DNA of 64,000 bases from CBDDIP01 sp965279405 (lineage in GTDB: Bacteria; Actinomycetota; Acidimicrobiia; Acidimicrobiales; Ilumatobacteraceae), in assembly GCA_965279405.1 (NCBI GenBank), contig OZ257157.1, positions 3,534,001-3,598,000 of the forward strand. Reading direction: 5' to 3'. Below, one piece after another: positions 34,518-43,068 of this stretch. Made by a program: the position numbers and the translations under genes. Each line of letters opens with the position of its first letter. The first letter of the stretch is position 1. The notes beneath the pieces were generated by a model. The model saw nothing but the letters and a program-made list of their open reading frames with translations. It was not told where the DNA came from and did no database searches.

Positions 34518-35105
34518 ATGCCCGTCGACCCGAACGCTCTGGCCACCTGGGCCAATGCGATCACCGTCGGCCGGCTGTTGCTGTCGCCGTTGATGATCTG
34601 GCTGATCCCCGACGGGCATCAGGGCAACTGGGTCGCGTTCGCGCTCTGGTTCCTGCTGTGCAGCAGCGACGGCATCGACGGCTACATCGCCCGCAAGCAC
34701 GGCACGACGAAGTCCGGTGCCTTCCTCGACCCGCTCGCCGACAAGGTGCTCGTCCTCGGTGCGATGTTCGCGCTGGTCAACTCCAACGTGTTCTGGGTCG
34801 TGCCGGTGGTCATCATCGGCGCCCGCGAGCTGACCATCTCCCTGTACCGCACGTTCGTCGCCGCGAAGGGCGTCAGCGTCCCGGCCAGCCGTCTCGGCAA
34901 GTACAAGACGCTGACCCAGCAGCTGTCGGTCGGCTTCGCCATCGCTCCGATCACGTCCGCCGACGCGACGTGGCTGTGGAAGTGGTTGCTGTGGGCCGCG
35001 GTCGTGCTCGCGCTCGTGAGCGGCGCGCAGTACCTGTGGAAGTCGCGAGCCAGCCAACGAGTGCCGCAGGATGCCGAACAGGTGCTGGATGGTCATGCGC
35101 TGTGA
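34518..35105 (+). CDS. pgsA: CDP-diacylglycerol-glycerol-3-phosphate phosphatidyltransferase
   Basis: 195 residues with about five membrane helices; makes phosphatidylglycerol-phosphate. The CDP-alcohol phosphotransferase motif is visible as DGIDGYIAR...GAFLDPLAD. The stretch between AR and the next conserved G has 7 residues (KHGTTKS), where E. coli PgsA has 8. All Asp/Gly/Arg motif residues are kept. ATG 34518 is 16 nt after rimO. The last 11 nt overlap cinA. The context (rimO-pgsA-cinA) supports pgsA over other CDP-alcohol transferases. Confidence 0.92.
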   Translation: MPVDPNALATWANAITVGRLLLSPLMIWLIPDGHQGNWVAFALWFLLCSSDGIDGYIARKHGTTKSGAFLDPLADKVLVLGAMFALVNSNVFWVVPVVIIGARELTISLYRTFVAAKGVSVPASRLGKYKTLTQQLSVGFAIAPITSADATWLWKWLLWAAVVLALVSGAQYLWKSRASQRVPQDAEQVLDGHAL

Positions 35106-36342
35106 CGTCGTGGCGATCGGCACCGAGCTCCTGCTCGGGCAGATCACCGACACGAACAGCGCCTGGATCGGCGAGCAGCTCGCGGCGGTGGGCATCGACT
35201 CGCTGCTGCAGCTCAAGGTCGGCGACAACCTCGGGCGGATGGAGTCCGTGCTGCGCAGCACCTTGGCCGACGCGGACGCGGTGATCGTCTGTGGCGGTCT
35301 CGGCCCGACGCACGACGACGTGACGCGCGAGGCGATTGCCGCAGTGATGGGCGCCACGCTGGTGCACGACGACGCGGTGGCCGAGGTGATCCGCGGGCTG
35401 TTCGCTACCCGAGGCCGCACGATGGCGGCCAACAACCTCCGTCAGGCACAGGTGCCCGAGGGCGCGACCATCATCCCGCAGACGCGTGGCACGGCACCCG
35501 GGTTGATCTGCCCGGTCCTCGTCGACGGTGTCGAGAAGGTCGTGTACGCGGTGCCGGGCGTGCCGCACGAGATGAAGGAGATGGTCGAGCGAGCGGTGCT
35601 GCCCGACATGCTTCGCCGCGCCGGTGACGCCGGTGCGATCGTCAGCCGCGTCTTGCGCACGTGGGGCGAGAGCGAGAGCGGGCTCAACGAACGGCTCGAC
35701 GGTGTCATCGCCCAGCTCGATGCGGTGGGCAACCCGACGCTGGCGTTCCTCGCCAGTGGGTGGGAGGGCATCAAGGTGCGCCTCACGGCAAAGGGCGCGA
35801 CGACGGCCGACGCTGCCGCGCTGCTCGACCACTGGGACGCCGAGGTCCGCGCGGTGGTCGGCTCGCAGGTGTTCGCGGTCGACGACGAGACGATGGAGTC
35901 CGTCGTGCTGCAACTGCTGCGCGAGCGTGGTCTGTCGCTGGGCCTGGCCGAGTCGGTCACCGGTGGCCTCGTGTCGGGTCGGCTGACGGCGATCCCGGGA
36001 GCCAGCGACGTGCTGCGCGGCTCGATCGTCAGCTACGCCAGTGAGGTCAAGTTCGATCTGCTCGGCGTGGATCGCGGTCCCGTGGTGAACGAGCGCACTG
36101 CCGGTCAGATGGCGGCCGGCGCATGCCGCGTCCTCGGCAGCGATGTCGGGCTGGCGCTCACCGGCGTCGCCGGACCGAGCGAGCAGGACGGCATGCCGGT
36201 CGGCACGCTCTGCGTCGGCATCGCCATCGGCGGCACCGTGACGACGTCGACGCTGCGCCTGCCGGGTCAGCGCGAGCAGATGCGCCAGATCAGCGTGATC
36301 AGCTCGCTCGACCTCCTGCGCCGCGCGCTCATCGCCAGCTAG
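35095..36342 (+). CDS. cinA: CinA-like protein (nicotinamide-nucleotide amidase)
   Basis: 415 residues from ATG 35095, matching the family N-terminus (CDVVAIGTELLLGQ); ATG 35071 and 35089 lie in the same frame. N-terminal MoaB/MogA-like domain (GGLGPTHDDVT, AVPGVPHEMKEM) with putative ADP-ribose/NMN pyrophosphatase activity. C-terminal NMN deamidase domain from about 265 (LGLAESVTGGLVSGRL, ALTGVAGPS). It acts in NAD recycling. It overlaps pgsA by 11 nt, as in the typical actinobacterial cluster. Confidence 0.93.
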   Translation: MRCDVVAIGTELLLGQITDTNSAWIGEQLAAVGIDSLLQLKVGDNLGRMESVLRSTLADADAVIVCGGLGPTHDDVTREAIAAVMGATLVHDDAVAEVIRGLFATRGRTMAANNLRQAQVPEGATIIPQTRGTAPGLICPVLVDGVEKVVYAVPGVPHEMKEMVERAVLPDMLRRAGDAGAIVSRVLRTWGESESGLNERLDGVIAQLDAVGNPTLAFLASGWEGIKVRLTAKGATTADAAALLDHWDAEVRAVVGSQVFAVDDETMESVVLQLLRERGLSLGLAESVTGGLVSGRLTAIPGASDVLRGSIVSYASEVKFDLLGVDRGPVVNERTAGQMAAGACRVLGSDVGLALTGVAGPSEQDGMPVGTLCVGIAIGGTVTTSTLRLPGQREQMRQISVISSLDLLRRALIAS

Positions 36343-36353
36343 CGTCGAACCCC

Positions 36354-37343
36354 GTGCGCGTCTCCCTTGCCGATCTCCTGTCCACCGGGCGCGTGCTGCT
36401 CGCGGACGGCGCCACCGGCACGAACTACTTCGCCATGGGCCTCGAGGCCGGTGAACCGCCCGAGTTCTGGAACGTCGACTCGCCGGAGAAGGTGCAGTCG
36501 CTGCACCAGCGATTCGTCGACGCGGGCGCCGACATCGTGCTCACCAACACGTTCGGTGGCAACCGCCACCGGTTGAAGCTGCACAAGGCCGAGAGCCGCG
36601 TGCACGAGCTCAACCGGCGCGCCGCCGAGCTCGCCGGCGAAGTCGCTGCCGGTGCGTCCCGCCCGGTCGTCGTCGCCGGCTCGGTCGGCCCGACGGGCGA
36701 GCTGTTCGAGCCGCTCGGCGCGCTCACCCACGAGGCCGCCGTCGCGGCGTTCACCGAGCAGATCACCGGGCTGCGCGACGGTGGCGCCGACGTCGCCTGG
36801 ATCGAGACGATGTCCGCACCCGAGGAGGTGCGCGCTGCGGCGGAGGCGGCGATCGCCGTCGGCATGCCGTACGTGGCGACGTGTTCGTTCGACACCGCCG
36901 GCCGCACGATGATGGGCGTCATGCCCTCCGCGTTGCCGGGCGTGTTCGACGGACTCGCCGTGGCGCCGCTGGCGATGGGTGCCAACTGCGGGGTCGGCGC
37001 GCCCGACATCCTCGTCACCGTCCTGTCGCTCACCGAGTCCACCGACGCGGCCGTCGTGTCCAAGGGCAACTGCGGCATCCCGCAGTTCCAGGGCGCGGAG
37101 ATCGTCTACTCCGGCACGCCGGCGCTGATGGCCGACTACGCCTCGCTCGCCGCAAACGCGGGCGCGCGCATCGTCGGCGGCTGCTGCGGCACGTCGCCCG
37201 ATCACCTCGCGGCGATGCGCGTCGCGCTGGACACCGTCCCCCGCGGTGAGCGGCCGACGGTGGATGAGATCGTTGCCACGGTCGGCCCGTTGACCAACTC
37301 GGCGCCCACCGCAGACGCCCCCCGCAGAGCACGTCGCCGTTAG
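36354..37343 (+). CDS. Homocysteine S-methyltransferase (BHMT/MetH-N type)
   Basis: 329 residues, TIM-barrel zinc methyltransferase. It opens with LLADGATGTNYFAMGL. The three cysteine ligands appear as GANCG and GGCCGTSPDH. It could use betaine, S-methylmethionine or another methyl donor; the sequence does not decide. Similar to the N-terminal module of MetH but stands alone. GTG 36354 lies 8 nt behind TAGCGT, which includes the cinA stop codon. Confidence 0.88.
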   Translation: MRVSLADLLSTGRVLLADGATGTNYFAMGLEAGEPPEFWNVDSPEKVQSLHQRFVDAGADIVLTNTFGGNRHRLKLHKAESRVHELNRRAAELAGEVAAGASRPVVVAGSVGPTGELFEPLGALTHEAAVAAFTEQITGLRDGGADVAWIETMSAPEEVRAAAEAAIAVGMPYVATCSFDTAGRTMMGVMPSALPGVFDGLAVAPLAMGANCGVGAPDILVTVLSLTESTDAAVVSKGNCGIPQFQGAEIVYSGTPALMADYASLAANAGARIVGGCCGTSPDHLAAMRVALDTVPRGERPTVDEIVATVGPLTNSAPTADAPRRARRR

Positions 37344-37360
37344 GCTCGCGGGCGCTGCTC

Positions 37361-37434
37361 GCCTCCGTAGCTCAATGGATCAGAGCAACCGGTTTCTACC
37401 CGGTTGGTTGGGGGTTCGAGTCCCTCCGGAGGCA
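37361..37434 (+). tRNA. tRNA-Arg (anticodon TCT)
   Basis: 74 nt. Acceptor GCCTCCG (37361-37367) pairs with CGGAGGC (37427-37433), discriminator A37434, CCA not encoded. D-stem GCTC/GAGC. Anticodon stem ACCGG/CCGGT with loop TTTCTAC, anticodon TCT at 37395-37397, decoding AGA (and AGG by wobble). T-arm GGGGG-TTCGAGT-CCCTC. TAGGCT (37341-37346), overlapping the stop of the previous gene, may be its -10 box. The stop codon of the convergent regulator gene begins 1 nt beyond it. Confidence 0.96.
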
Positions 37435-37435
37435 C

Positions 37436-38143
37436 TCAGGCGTGGTCGTTCGCGTCGTCGGGTCCGGTGAGTCGGTAGCCGACACGCACTTCGGTGTGGA
37501 TCACCGGGCGGCGCGGGCCGGTGCCGATCAGGGTGCGGATCCGGCTGACGGCGATGCGCAGCGAGTTCAGATCCGGGGCGTCGGGCTCGTGGCCCCACAT
37601 CGCCTTGGCGAGGGTGCTGTACGTCACCACCTTGCCCTCCTGGCGCAGCAGCAGGGTGAGCAGCGCGAACTGGCGGGCCTGCATGTCGACCGGTCTGCCG
37701 TCGACCGTCACCTCGTGTGCGGGCACGTCGAGACGCAGGTCGCCACACTCGAAGCGATCGGCCCCGGCGATGGCCGCTGCGGTGGCTGCGTGGCGCAGCG
37801 AGACGCGGACGCGCGCGAGCAGCACGGGCATGCTGTAGGGCTTGACGACGTAGTCGTCCGCGCCGCGATCGAGCGCCTCGACCATGCGCTCTTCGACCGC
37901 GTCGCCGCTGACGACGATGATGGGGCAGTGCAGCCACACGCGCATGCGCGTGCACACGGTGAGCCCGTCCATGTCCGGCAGGCCGAGGTCGAGCAGGACG
38001 AGATCGGGCGTGAGGTGCTCCAGCGCGGCGAGTGCCTCGACGCCTGAGGGTGCCGTCACCACCGAGTAGCCGCGGGATTCGAGTGCGATCGACAACGTGC
38101 GTCGCTGTGCGGCTTCGTCCTCGACGAGCAGCAGGGTCGTCAT
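37436..38143 (-). CDS. OmpR-family response regulator (KdpE-like)
   Basis: 235 residues. Receiver domain with acidic pair E8-D9, phosphoacceptor D52 (LVLLDLGLPD) and the conserved Lys in DYVVKPYS. A winged-helix OmpR domain occupies about 135-228 (SLRIAVSRIRTLIG...TEVRVGYRL). Divergent from amt, 130 nt apart. The nearest kinase is at 40553, beyond amt-glnB and another regulator. ATG 38143 lies 9 nt behind TAGCAT (38153-38158 on the minus strand). A control of potassium or nitrogen genes is possible; only position suggests the latter. Confidence 0.9.
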   Translation of the reverse strand: MTTLLLVEDEAAQRRTLSIALESRGYSVVTAPSGVEALAALEHLTPDLVLLDLGLPDMDGLTVCTRMRVWLHCPIIVVSGDAVEERMVEALDRGADDYVVKPYSMPVLLARVRVSLRHAATAAAIAGADRFECGDLRLDVPAHEVTVDGRPVDMQARQFALLTLLLRQEGKVVTYSTLAKAMWGHEPDAPDLNSLRIAVSRIRTLIGTGPRRPVIHTEVRVGYRLTGPDDANDHA

Positions 38144-38189
38144 CGGGCGCGGATGCTATCCGGCGAGTTCACGGGAGTGCGTTCGGTCA

Positions 38190-38205
38190 GAAACAGTGTG
38201 GAAAC
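38190..38205 (+). promoter_or_regulatory. Possible GlnR-like box upstream of amt
   Basis: GAAAC (38190-38194) and GAAAC (38201-38205) as direct repeats with 11-nt period (GAAAC-n6-GAAAC). In actinobacteria GlnR binds sites made of GnnAC/GAAAC half-sites with the same spacing. It lies 69 nt upstream of the amt ATG. Confidence 0.4.
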
Positions 38206-38273
38206 AAACACACGCCATTCTGCGGCAGTTCGTCGAGGCCCTCGATGACTGACGCATGGGAAATGGAGCACTG

Positions 38274-39479
38274 ATGGACAGTGGAAGCCTGAGTTGGGTG
38301 CTGATCTCCGCAGCACTCGTCCTCTTCATGACACCCGGCCTGGCCTTCTTCTACGGAGGGATGGACCGCGGCAAGAACGTCCTCAACATGTTGATGATGA
38401 ACTTCTACTGCGTGCTGATCGTGCCGGTGCTGTGGGTGATCATCGGCTACTCACTGGCGCAGACGCCGTTCGACAACGACTTCCTCGGCGGTTTCGACTC
38501 GTTCTTCCTCAAGGACATCACGGTCGCCGGCGACGGAGGCTCGCTCGCCCTCGTGGCGTTCCTCGGCATGTTCGCCTCGATCACCCCGGCCCTGATCTCG
38601 GGTGCTGTGGCCGACCGGATGAAGTTCTCCGCGTGGGCGCTGTTCGTGCCGTTCTGGCTGTTCCTCGTCTACATCCCCGTGTTCAAGTGGGTCTACGGCG
38701 GCTGGCTGTACCAGCGTGGCTCGATCGACTTCGCCGGTGGCACCGCCATCCACGTCAACGCCGGCATCGCTGCACTCGCCGCGGTGCTCGTGCTCGGCAA
38801 GCGCAAGGGCGAACCGCACCCGCCGCACTCGATGCCGTTGGTGATGATCGGCACCGGCATCCTGTGGTTCGGCTGGTTCGGCTTCAACGCCGGCAGCGCG
38901 GCGGCAGCCAACGGCCAAGCAGCGCAGGCGTTCATGAACACCTTCCTCGCCGCTGCCGCGGCCGGCCTCGCCTGGGTGCTCGTCGAGTGGTTGCGTGACG
39001 GCCATCCCACCAACCTCGGTGCCGCTTCCGGCATCGTCGCCGGGCTCGTGGCGATCACGCCCGCATCCGGCTACGTGTCCGGTCCCGGCCCGATCGCCAT
39101 CGGTGCGATCGCCGGTGTGGTGTGCTGCTACGCCGTCAGGCTCAAGGCCAAGTTCGGCTACGACGACGCGCTCGACGTCGTCGGTGTGCACTTCGTCGGC
39201 GGTCTCGTCGGCTCGTTGCTCATCGGCTTCTTCGCCAACCCGTCGTTCTTCGGTGGGTCGTTCATGGAAGGCGTGTTCTACGGCGGCAGCCTGCAGCTGT
39301 TCGGCGAGCAGGCACTTGCCAACGGTGTCGCCATCGCGTGGTCGTTCCCGGTGACGTTCCTCATCATGACGGTGCTCAAGAAGACGATCGGCGTGCGCGT
39401 CAGCGAGGAGACCGAATCGATGGGCTTGGACTACGCCGAGCACAGCGAGACCGCATACCACTCAACCGGTGTCAACTGA
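38274..39479 (+). CDS. amt: Ammonium transporter (AmtB)
   Basis: 401 residues from ATG 38274, with GGAG 5 nt upstream (an ATG at 38256 would add 6 residues and lacks a site). Eleven membrane helices. The conserved pore histidines are H160 (TAIHVNAG) and H306 (GVHFVGG). Further family motifs are FYGGMDRGKNVLNMLMMNF and GGWLYQRGSIDFAGG. It imports ammonia when extracellular ammonium is low. The last ~30 residues form a charged cytoplasmic tail. The PII gene follows 37 nt downstream, the classical amt-glnK pair. Confidence 0.95.
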   Translation: MDSGSLSWVLISAALVLFMTPGLAFFYGGMDRGKNVLNMLMMNFYCVLIVPVLWVIIGYSLAQTPFDNDFLGGFDSFFLKDITVAGDGGSLALVAFLGMFASITPALISGAVADRMKFSAWALFVPFWLFLVYIPVFKWVYGGWLYQRGSIDFAGGTAIHVNAGIAALAAVLVLGKRKGEPHPPHSMPLVMIGTGILWFGWFGFNAGSAAAANGQAAQAFMNTFLAAAAAGLAWVLVEWLRDGHPTNLGAASGIVAGLVAITPASGYVSGPGPIAIGAIAGVVCCYAVRLKAKFGYDDALDVVGVHFVGGLVGSLLIGFFANPSFFGGSFMEGVFYGGSLQLFGEQALANGVAIAWSFPVTFLIMTVLKKTIGVRVSEETESMGLDYAEHSETAYHSTGVN

Positions 39480-39516
39480 CCCGCCACCCATCGATCGACT
39501 GGACAAGGAGACTGCC

Positions 39517-39855
39517 ATGAAGCTGATCACCGCAGTGATCAAACCGTTCAAGCTCGACGAGGTGAAGTCGGCGCTCAAGGAGGCCGGCGTCGTCGGCATC
39601 ACCGTCAGCGAGGTCCGTGGGTTCGGCCGCCAGAGCGGGCACACCGAGGTGTACCGAGGTGCCGAGTACAACATCGAGTTCGTCCCCAAGATGAAGCTCG
39701 AGGTGCTCGCTGACGACGTCGACGTGCAGGGCATCGTTGCCGCCATCGTCTCGAGCGCCCGTACGGACAAGATCGGTGACGGAAAGATCTGGGTGACCGC
39801 GGTCGAATCGATCGTGCGCATCCGTACAGGCGAGCTGGACGGTGACGCGATCTGA
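39517..39855 (+). CDS. glnB: Nitrogen regulatory protein PII
   Basis: 112 residues, the exact family length. Modification site Y51 in the T-loop (YRGAEYNIEFVPK), and a B-loop TGxxGDGKI-type segment (TDKIGDGKIWV). It senses 2-oxoglutarate and ATP/ADP and blocks AmtB when nitrogen is plentiful. AAGGAG at 39505-39510, 6 nt before ATG. It is the last gene of the amt transcript, followed by a strong hairpin. Could be called glnK by context. Confidence 0.95.
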   Translation: MKLITAVIKPFKLDEVKSALKEAGVVGITVSEVRGFGRQSGHTEVYRGAEYNIEFVPKMKLEVLADDVDVQGIVAAIVSSARTDKIGDGKIWVTAVESIVRIRTGELDGDAI

Positions 39856-39902
39856 CAGGGGCCGCGTCACCGCAGGTTCGCAGTGGCCCGTCGGGTCAAC
39901 GA

Positions 39903-39938
39903 GGGAGCCGGTCGCGCTGTCGGGCGCGACCGGCTCCC
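39903..39938. terminator. Terminator hairpin after glnB
   Basis: Perfect 15-bp stem GGGAGCCGGTCGCGC / GCGCGACCGGCTCCC (39903-39917, 39924-39938) with a 6-nt loop, then TTGCGTTT. It sits between convergent glnB and the minus-strand regulator gene. Confidence 0.8.
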
Positions 39939-39965
39939 TTGCGTTTCAGGACAGGGCGTTCAGGA

Positions 39966-40484
39966 TCAGGCGTCGACGGCGAAGCCACTGGCGCGGACGG
40001 TGCGCACGCGCAGGTGCAACGGCAACAGCCGGCGTCGCAACCGGTAGACGACCGCTTCGACGGCTCGGTTGCTCGGCGGCTCGTCCTGCCACAGCAACGA
40101 CTCCAGCTTCGTCCGGCTGACGACGCTGCCGGGCGCGGCGAACAGCGCGGTGGCGACGACCGCCTCGGCCGCCGTCAGCACGACCGCCGATTCGCCGCGG
40201 TGGGCGATGCGGTGCTCGTCGATCCACGGTCGTTGCTCGTCGAGTCGGGCGACGTTGCGAAGCAGGGTGCGCATCCGCGTCAGCACGTCGCGTTCGTCGG
40301 CGGGCATGCGAATCCAGTCCTCGTCCGGTCCGACCGACTCCGGCGGCGCCTCACCGGCGGAGACGAGCAGCAGTCGTGGCACGCCGGCACGGGCCAGCCG
40401 CTCGCGCAGCTCGCGCTCGTCGGGCCATGTGACCAGCTCGACGCCGGTGCTCTCCACGGGTTCTGCGATGGCGACCTTGCGCAC
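39966..40484 (-). CDS. Atypical OmpR-type regulator with degenerate receiver
   Basis: 172 residues from GTG 40484, behind TACCAT by 6 nt. The C-terminal ~95 residues form an OmpR winged helix: VVLTAAEAVVATALF, SNRAVEAVVYRLRRRLLPL, TVRASGFAVD. The N-terminal ~70 residues are too short for a full receiver and lack the acidic triad and phosphoacceptor Asp (strand-like VPRLLLVSAG has no Asp), so control by phosphorylation is unlikely. GlnR-like nitrogen regulators also have atypical receivers, and the gene sits next to amt-glnB. A nitrogen role is inference. Confidence 0.7.
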   Translation of the reverse strand: MRKVAIAEPVESTGVELVTWPDERELRERLARAGVPRLLLVSAGEAPPESVGPDEDWIRMPADERDVLTRMRTLLRNVARLDEQRPWIDEHRIAHRGESAVVLTAAEAVVATALFAAPGSVVSRTKLESLLWQDEPPSNRAVEAVVYRLRRRLLPLHLRVRTVRASGFAVDA

Positions 40485-40552
40485 ACGTCGATGGTATGTC
40501 CCACGACCGCTGGGAGCGTTTCGGGATTGTTTCGTCGACGTGAAGGGCCTGC

Positions 40553-41593
40553 TCAGCGCGCGGTGGTGAGCACCGTGAACGTCACCCGGCCGCCGCCGTC
40601 CGGTGACGTCGACGCGTTGATCGTGCCGCCGTGTGCCTCCACGATCGCTTTGCACACGGCCAGCCCGAGTCCCGACGAACCACTTGTCGAGTGGAACGCT
40701 TCGAACACGGTGTCGAGGTCGTCCACGGCAAACCCGTTGCCTCGGTCGCGCACGCTGACGGCGACGAAGCCGGCGATGTGGAGCCGTGCTTCGACGGTCA
40801 CGGTCGTGCCGACGGGTGCGGCTCGCTTTGCGTTCTCGATCAGGTTCGTCAGCACCTGGTCGATCTGCACCGGATCGACTCGCACGTTGGGAAGGTCGGG
40901 TTCGATCCGGGCCACGACGTCCACCTCGCCGTTGTCCGGCAGGCGCTCGAAGCGCTGGACGCACCGGTCGATCAGCGTGGAGATGGACTCGTCGTCGAGC
41001 TCCGGAGACAGCGACCCGGCTTGGATGCGGGTCAGGCTGAGGAGGTTGCCGACGATGCGGTCGAGTCGCTCGCTCTCGTCGACCACCACGCCCAGCAGGG
41101 CGTTGCGCGTCGGCGCGTCGTACGAACCCTGCTCGAGCAGGTCGGTGGACACCGAGCGGATCGTGCTCAGGGGGTTGCGCAGGTCGTGCGACACGCTGCG
41201 CAGCAGCTGCGCCCGTCGGTCGTCGATCAACGCGTCGGCACTGCCGCGGCTGCGGCGACCGCTGAGGATCGCGACCGCGAGTGCCACGGCGACGAACGTG
41301 ATGAGCACGAACACGTCCTCGGTGAGACCGATGCGAACGTGGCCGATCGGTGGCAGGAACGCCAGCGCGTACGCCGCGGCCGCCAGGACGGCGACAGGCA
41401 CGGCGACCACCACGCCGCCGAGGACGCTCGCGGCGACGATCGGCACGAGCAGCAGCAGTGCCGGGATCGTCACCGGAACGTGGCTGCCGATCGCGTAGAA
41501 CACCGCGGTGACGAGGCCGGTGCCGCCAACGCCGAGGCCGATCGCCTCGAGCTGCCGGCGAGAGCGCGTGCGGGTCACCCGCACAGTCTGCAC
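40553..41593 (-). CDS. Sensor histidine kinase (KdpD-C-terminal-like)
   Basis: 346 residues. Four membrane helices (about 15-110) of DUF4118 type, as in KdpD, directly followed by a HisKA domain with H136 (SVSHDLRNPLSTI) and an HATPase domain with N (NLIENAKRAAP), G1 (VRDRGNGF) and G2 (SGLGLAVCKAIVEAHGG) boxes. It lacks the N-terminal KdpD/UspA domains. GTG 41593 start is a best guess. The closest receiver-bearing regulator is at 37436, beyond amt-glnB; the regulator at 39966 has no phosphoacceptor. The signal is unknown. Confidence 0.88.
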   Translation of the reverse strand: MQTVRVTRTRSRRQLEAIGLGVGGTGLVTAVFYAIGSHVPVTIPALLLLVPIVAASVLGGVVVAVPVAVLAAAAYALAFLPPIGHVRIGLTEDVFVLITFVAVALAVAILSGRRSRGSADALIDDRRAQLLRSVSHDLRNPLSTIRSVSTDLLEQGSYDAPTRNALLGVVVDESERLDRIVGNLLSLTRIQAGSLSPELDDESISTLIDRCVQRFERLPDNGEVDVVARIEPDLPNVRVDPVQIDQVLTNLIENAKRAAPVGTTVTVEARLHIAGFVAVSVRDRGNGFAVDDLDTVFEAFHSTSGSSGLGLAVCKAIVEAHGGTINASTSPDGGGRVTFTVLTTAR

Positions 41594-41628
41594 GACGCAC
41601 GTCGGCCGGGCTCCTACAGTCGTCGGCC

Positions 41629-43008
41629 GTGACAGACGTGTTCGGGACCGACGCCGAGGAGATGCGTCGGGTGGGATACCGCATCGTCGATGCGGTGGTC
41701 GATCACGTCAGCGGCATCGATGCCATCCCCGCGCTCCGCGTCGGCGATCCCGACACGCTCGCCGACCTCCTCGGCCGCGGCGAGCCACCGATCGCAGGAT
41801 CGTCGATCGACGTGGCCATCGAGGTGGTCGTCCGTGAGGTGATGAGCACCATGCAGCACGGTGACCATCCCCGCTACTTCGCGCGCGTGCCGGGTCCGTC
41901 ATCGTTCACCGGGATCGCCGGCGACTGGTTGGCGACCGGCTTCAACGCCATCGCGTCGTCGTGGGGCGGGGGAGCGGGGCCGAGTGCCGTCGAGCTGGTC
42001 GTGCTCGACTGGCTGCGCCAGTGGATGGGCCTGCCGGACGGCACCGAAGGGATCATGCTCAGCGGCGGATCGATCGCCAACCTGACGGCGCTGTCCGTGG
42101 CTCGTGACGCGGTCGGACCCGGCGTCGTCTACTTCAGCGACCAGACGCACAGCTGCGTCCCGAAGGCGTTGCGCATGCTGCGCGTGCCCTCGGACCACCA
42201 GCACCTGATCGACACCGGGACGAAGCTGCGGTTGACGGCAGACGCACTCGTCGGCGCGATCGCCGCCGATCGTACCGCCGGACGAGTGCCATCGGTGGTG
42301 GTGGCAACCGCGGGGAGCACGAACACGGGCGCAGTCGACGAGCTGACCGCGATCGCTGAGATCGCCGCCGACGAGGGCATGTGGCTGCACGTCGATGGTG
42401 CCTACGGCGGCCCGACGCGGCTGACCGAGACCGGTGCCGCCGCGCTGGCCGGCATCGAGCTTGCGGACTCGTTGGTGATCGATCCGCACAAGTGGCTGTT
42501 CCAGCCCTACGACGTCGCCTGCCTCCTCGTCCGCCGGCCGGGCGCCTTGGCGAGCAGCTTCACGCTGAACCCGGAGTACCTCGCCGACGTGGTCGCCGAC
42601 GAGGTCGGCGAGATCGACCTGCGCAATCGCGGGCCAGAGCTGACCCGTCGGGCCCGAGCGATCAAGCTGTGGCTGACGATCGTCACGCACGGCACCGACG
42701 CGATCGCGCACCTGGTGCAACGCGGGATCGACCTCGCCGAGCACGCTGAAGGTCTGCTCCGGGGTGATCCGAGCTGGATCGTCGTCACCGAAGCCGAGCT
42801 CGGCATCGTCACCTTCGTTCGGCGCGGCGTCGACGACGAGGGTCACGTGCGCGCTGCTCGGAGCGTCACCGACGGTGGGTTTGCTGCTGTGACCTGCACC
42901 AAGCTGAACGCGCGCCAGGTGCTGCGGCTGTGCACGATCAACCCGCGAACCACCGAATCGGACGTCGCCGCCACGCTCGCAGCTCTGGCTGCAGCATGTG
43001 ACGTCTGA
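41629..43008 (+). CDS. PLP-dependent decarboxylase, group II (aromatic amino-acid type)
   Basis: 459 residues. The PLP lysine is K288 in DPHKWLFQP. Other group-II hallmarks are HPRYFARVPGPSSF near the N-terminus, LSGGSIANLTAL, THSCVPKALRML and HVDGAYGG. Expected activity is decarboxylation of an aromatic or related L-amino acid (Tyr/Trp/Dopa-like) to the amine; other substrates including glutamate-like are possible. GTG 41629 lies 8 nt after TACAGT (41615-41620), so it is leaderless. A second paralogue is at 47917. Confidence 0.88.
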   Translation: MTDVFGTDAEEMRRVGYRIVDAVVDHVSGIDAIPALRVGDPDTLADLLGRGEPPIAGSSIDVAIEVVVREVMSTMQHGDHPRYFARVPGPSSFTGIAGDWLATGFNAIASSWGGGAGPSAVELVVLDWLRQWMGLPDGTEGIMLSGGSIANLTALSVARDAVGPGVVYFSDQTHSCVPKALRMLRVPSDHQHLIDTGTKLRLTADALVGAIAADRTAGRVPSVVVATAGSTNTGAVDELTAIAEIAADEGMWLHVDGAYGGPTRLTETGAAALAGIELADSLVIDPHKWLFQPYDVACLLVRRPGALASSFTLNPEYLADVVADEVGEIDLRNRGPELTRRARAIKLWLTIVTHGTDAIAHLVQRGIDLAEHAEGLLRGDPSWIVVTEAELGIVTFVRRGVDDEGHVRAARSVTDGGFAAVTCTKLNARQVLRLCTINPRTTESDVAATLAALAAACDV

Positions 43009-43068
43009 ACATCGTCAAGAACGTGTCAAGAGCCTTGTCGCGGGCATCAGGACTGCCGATACCGAGGC

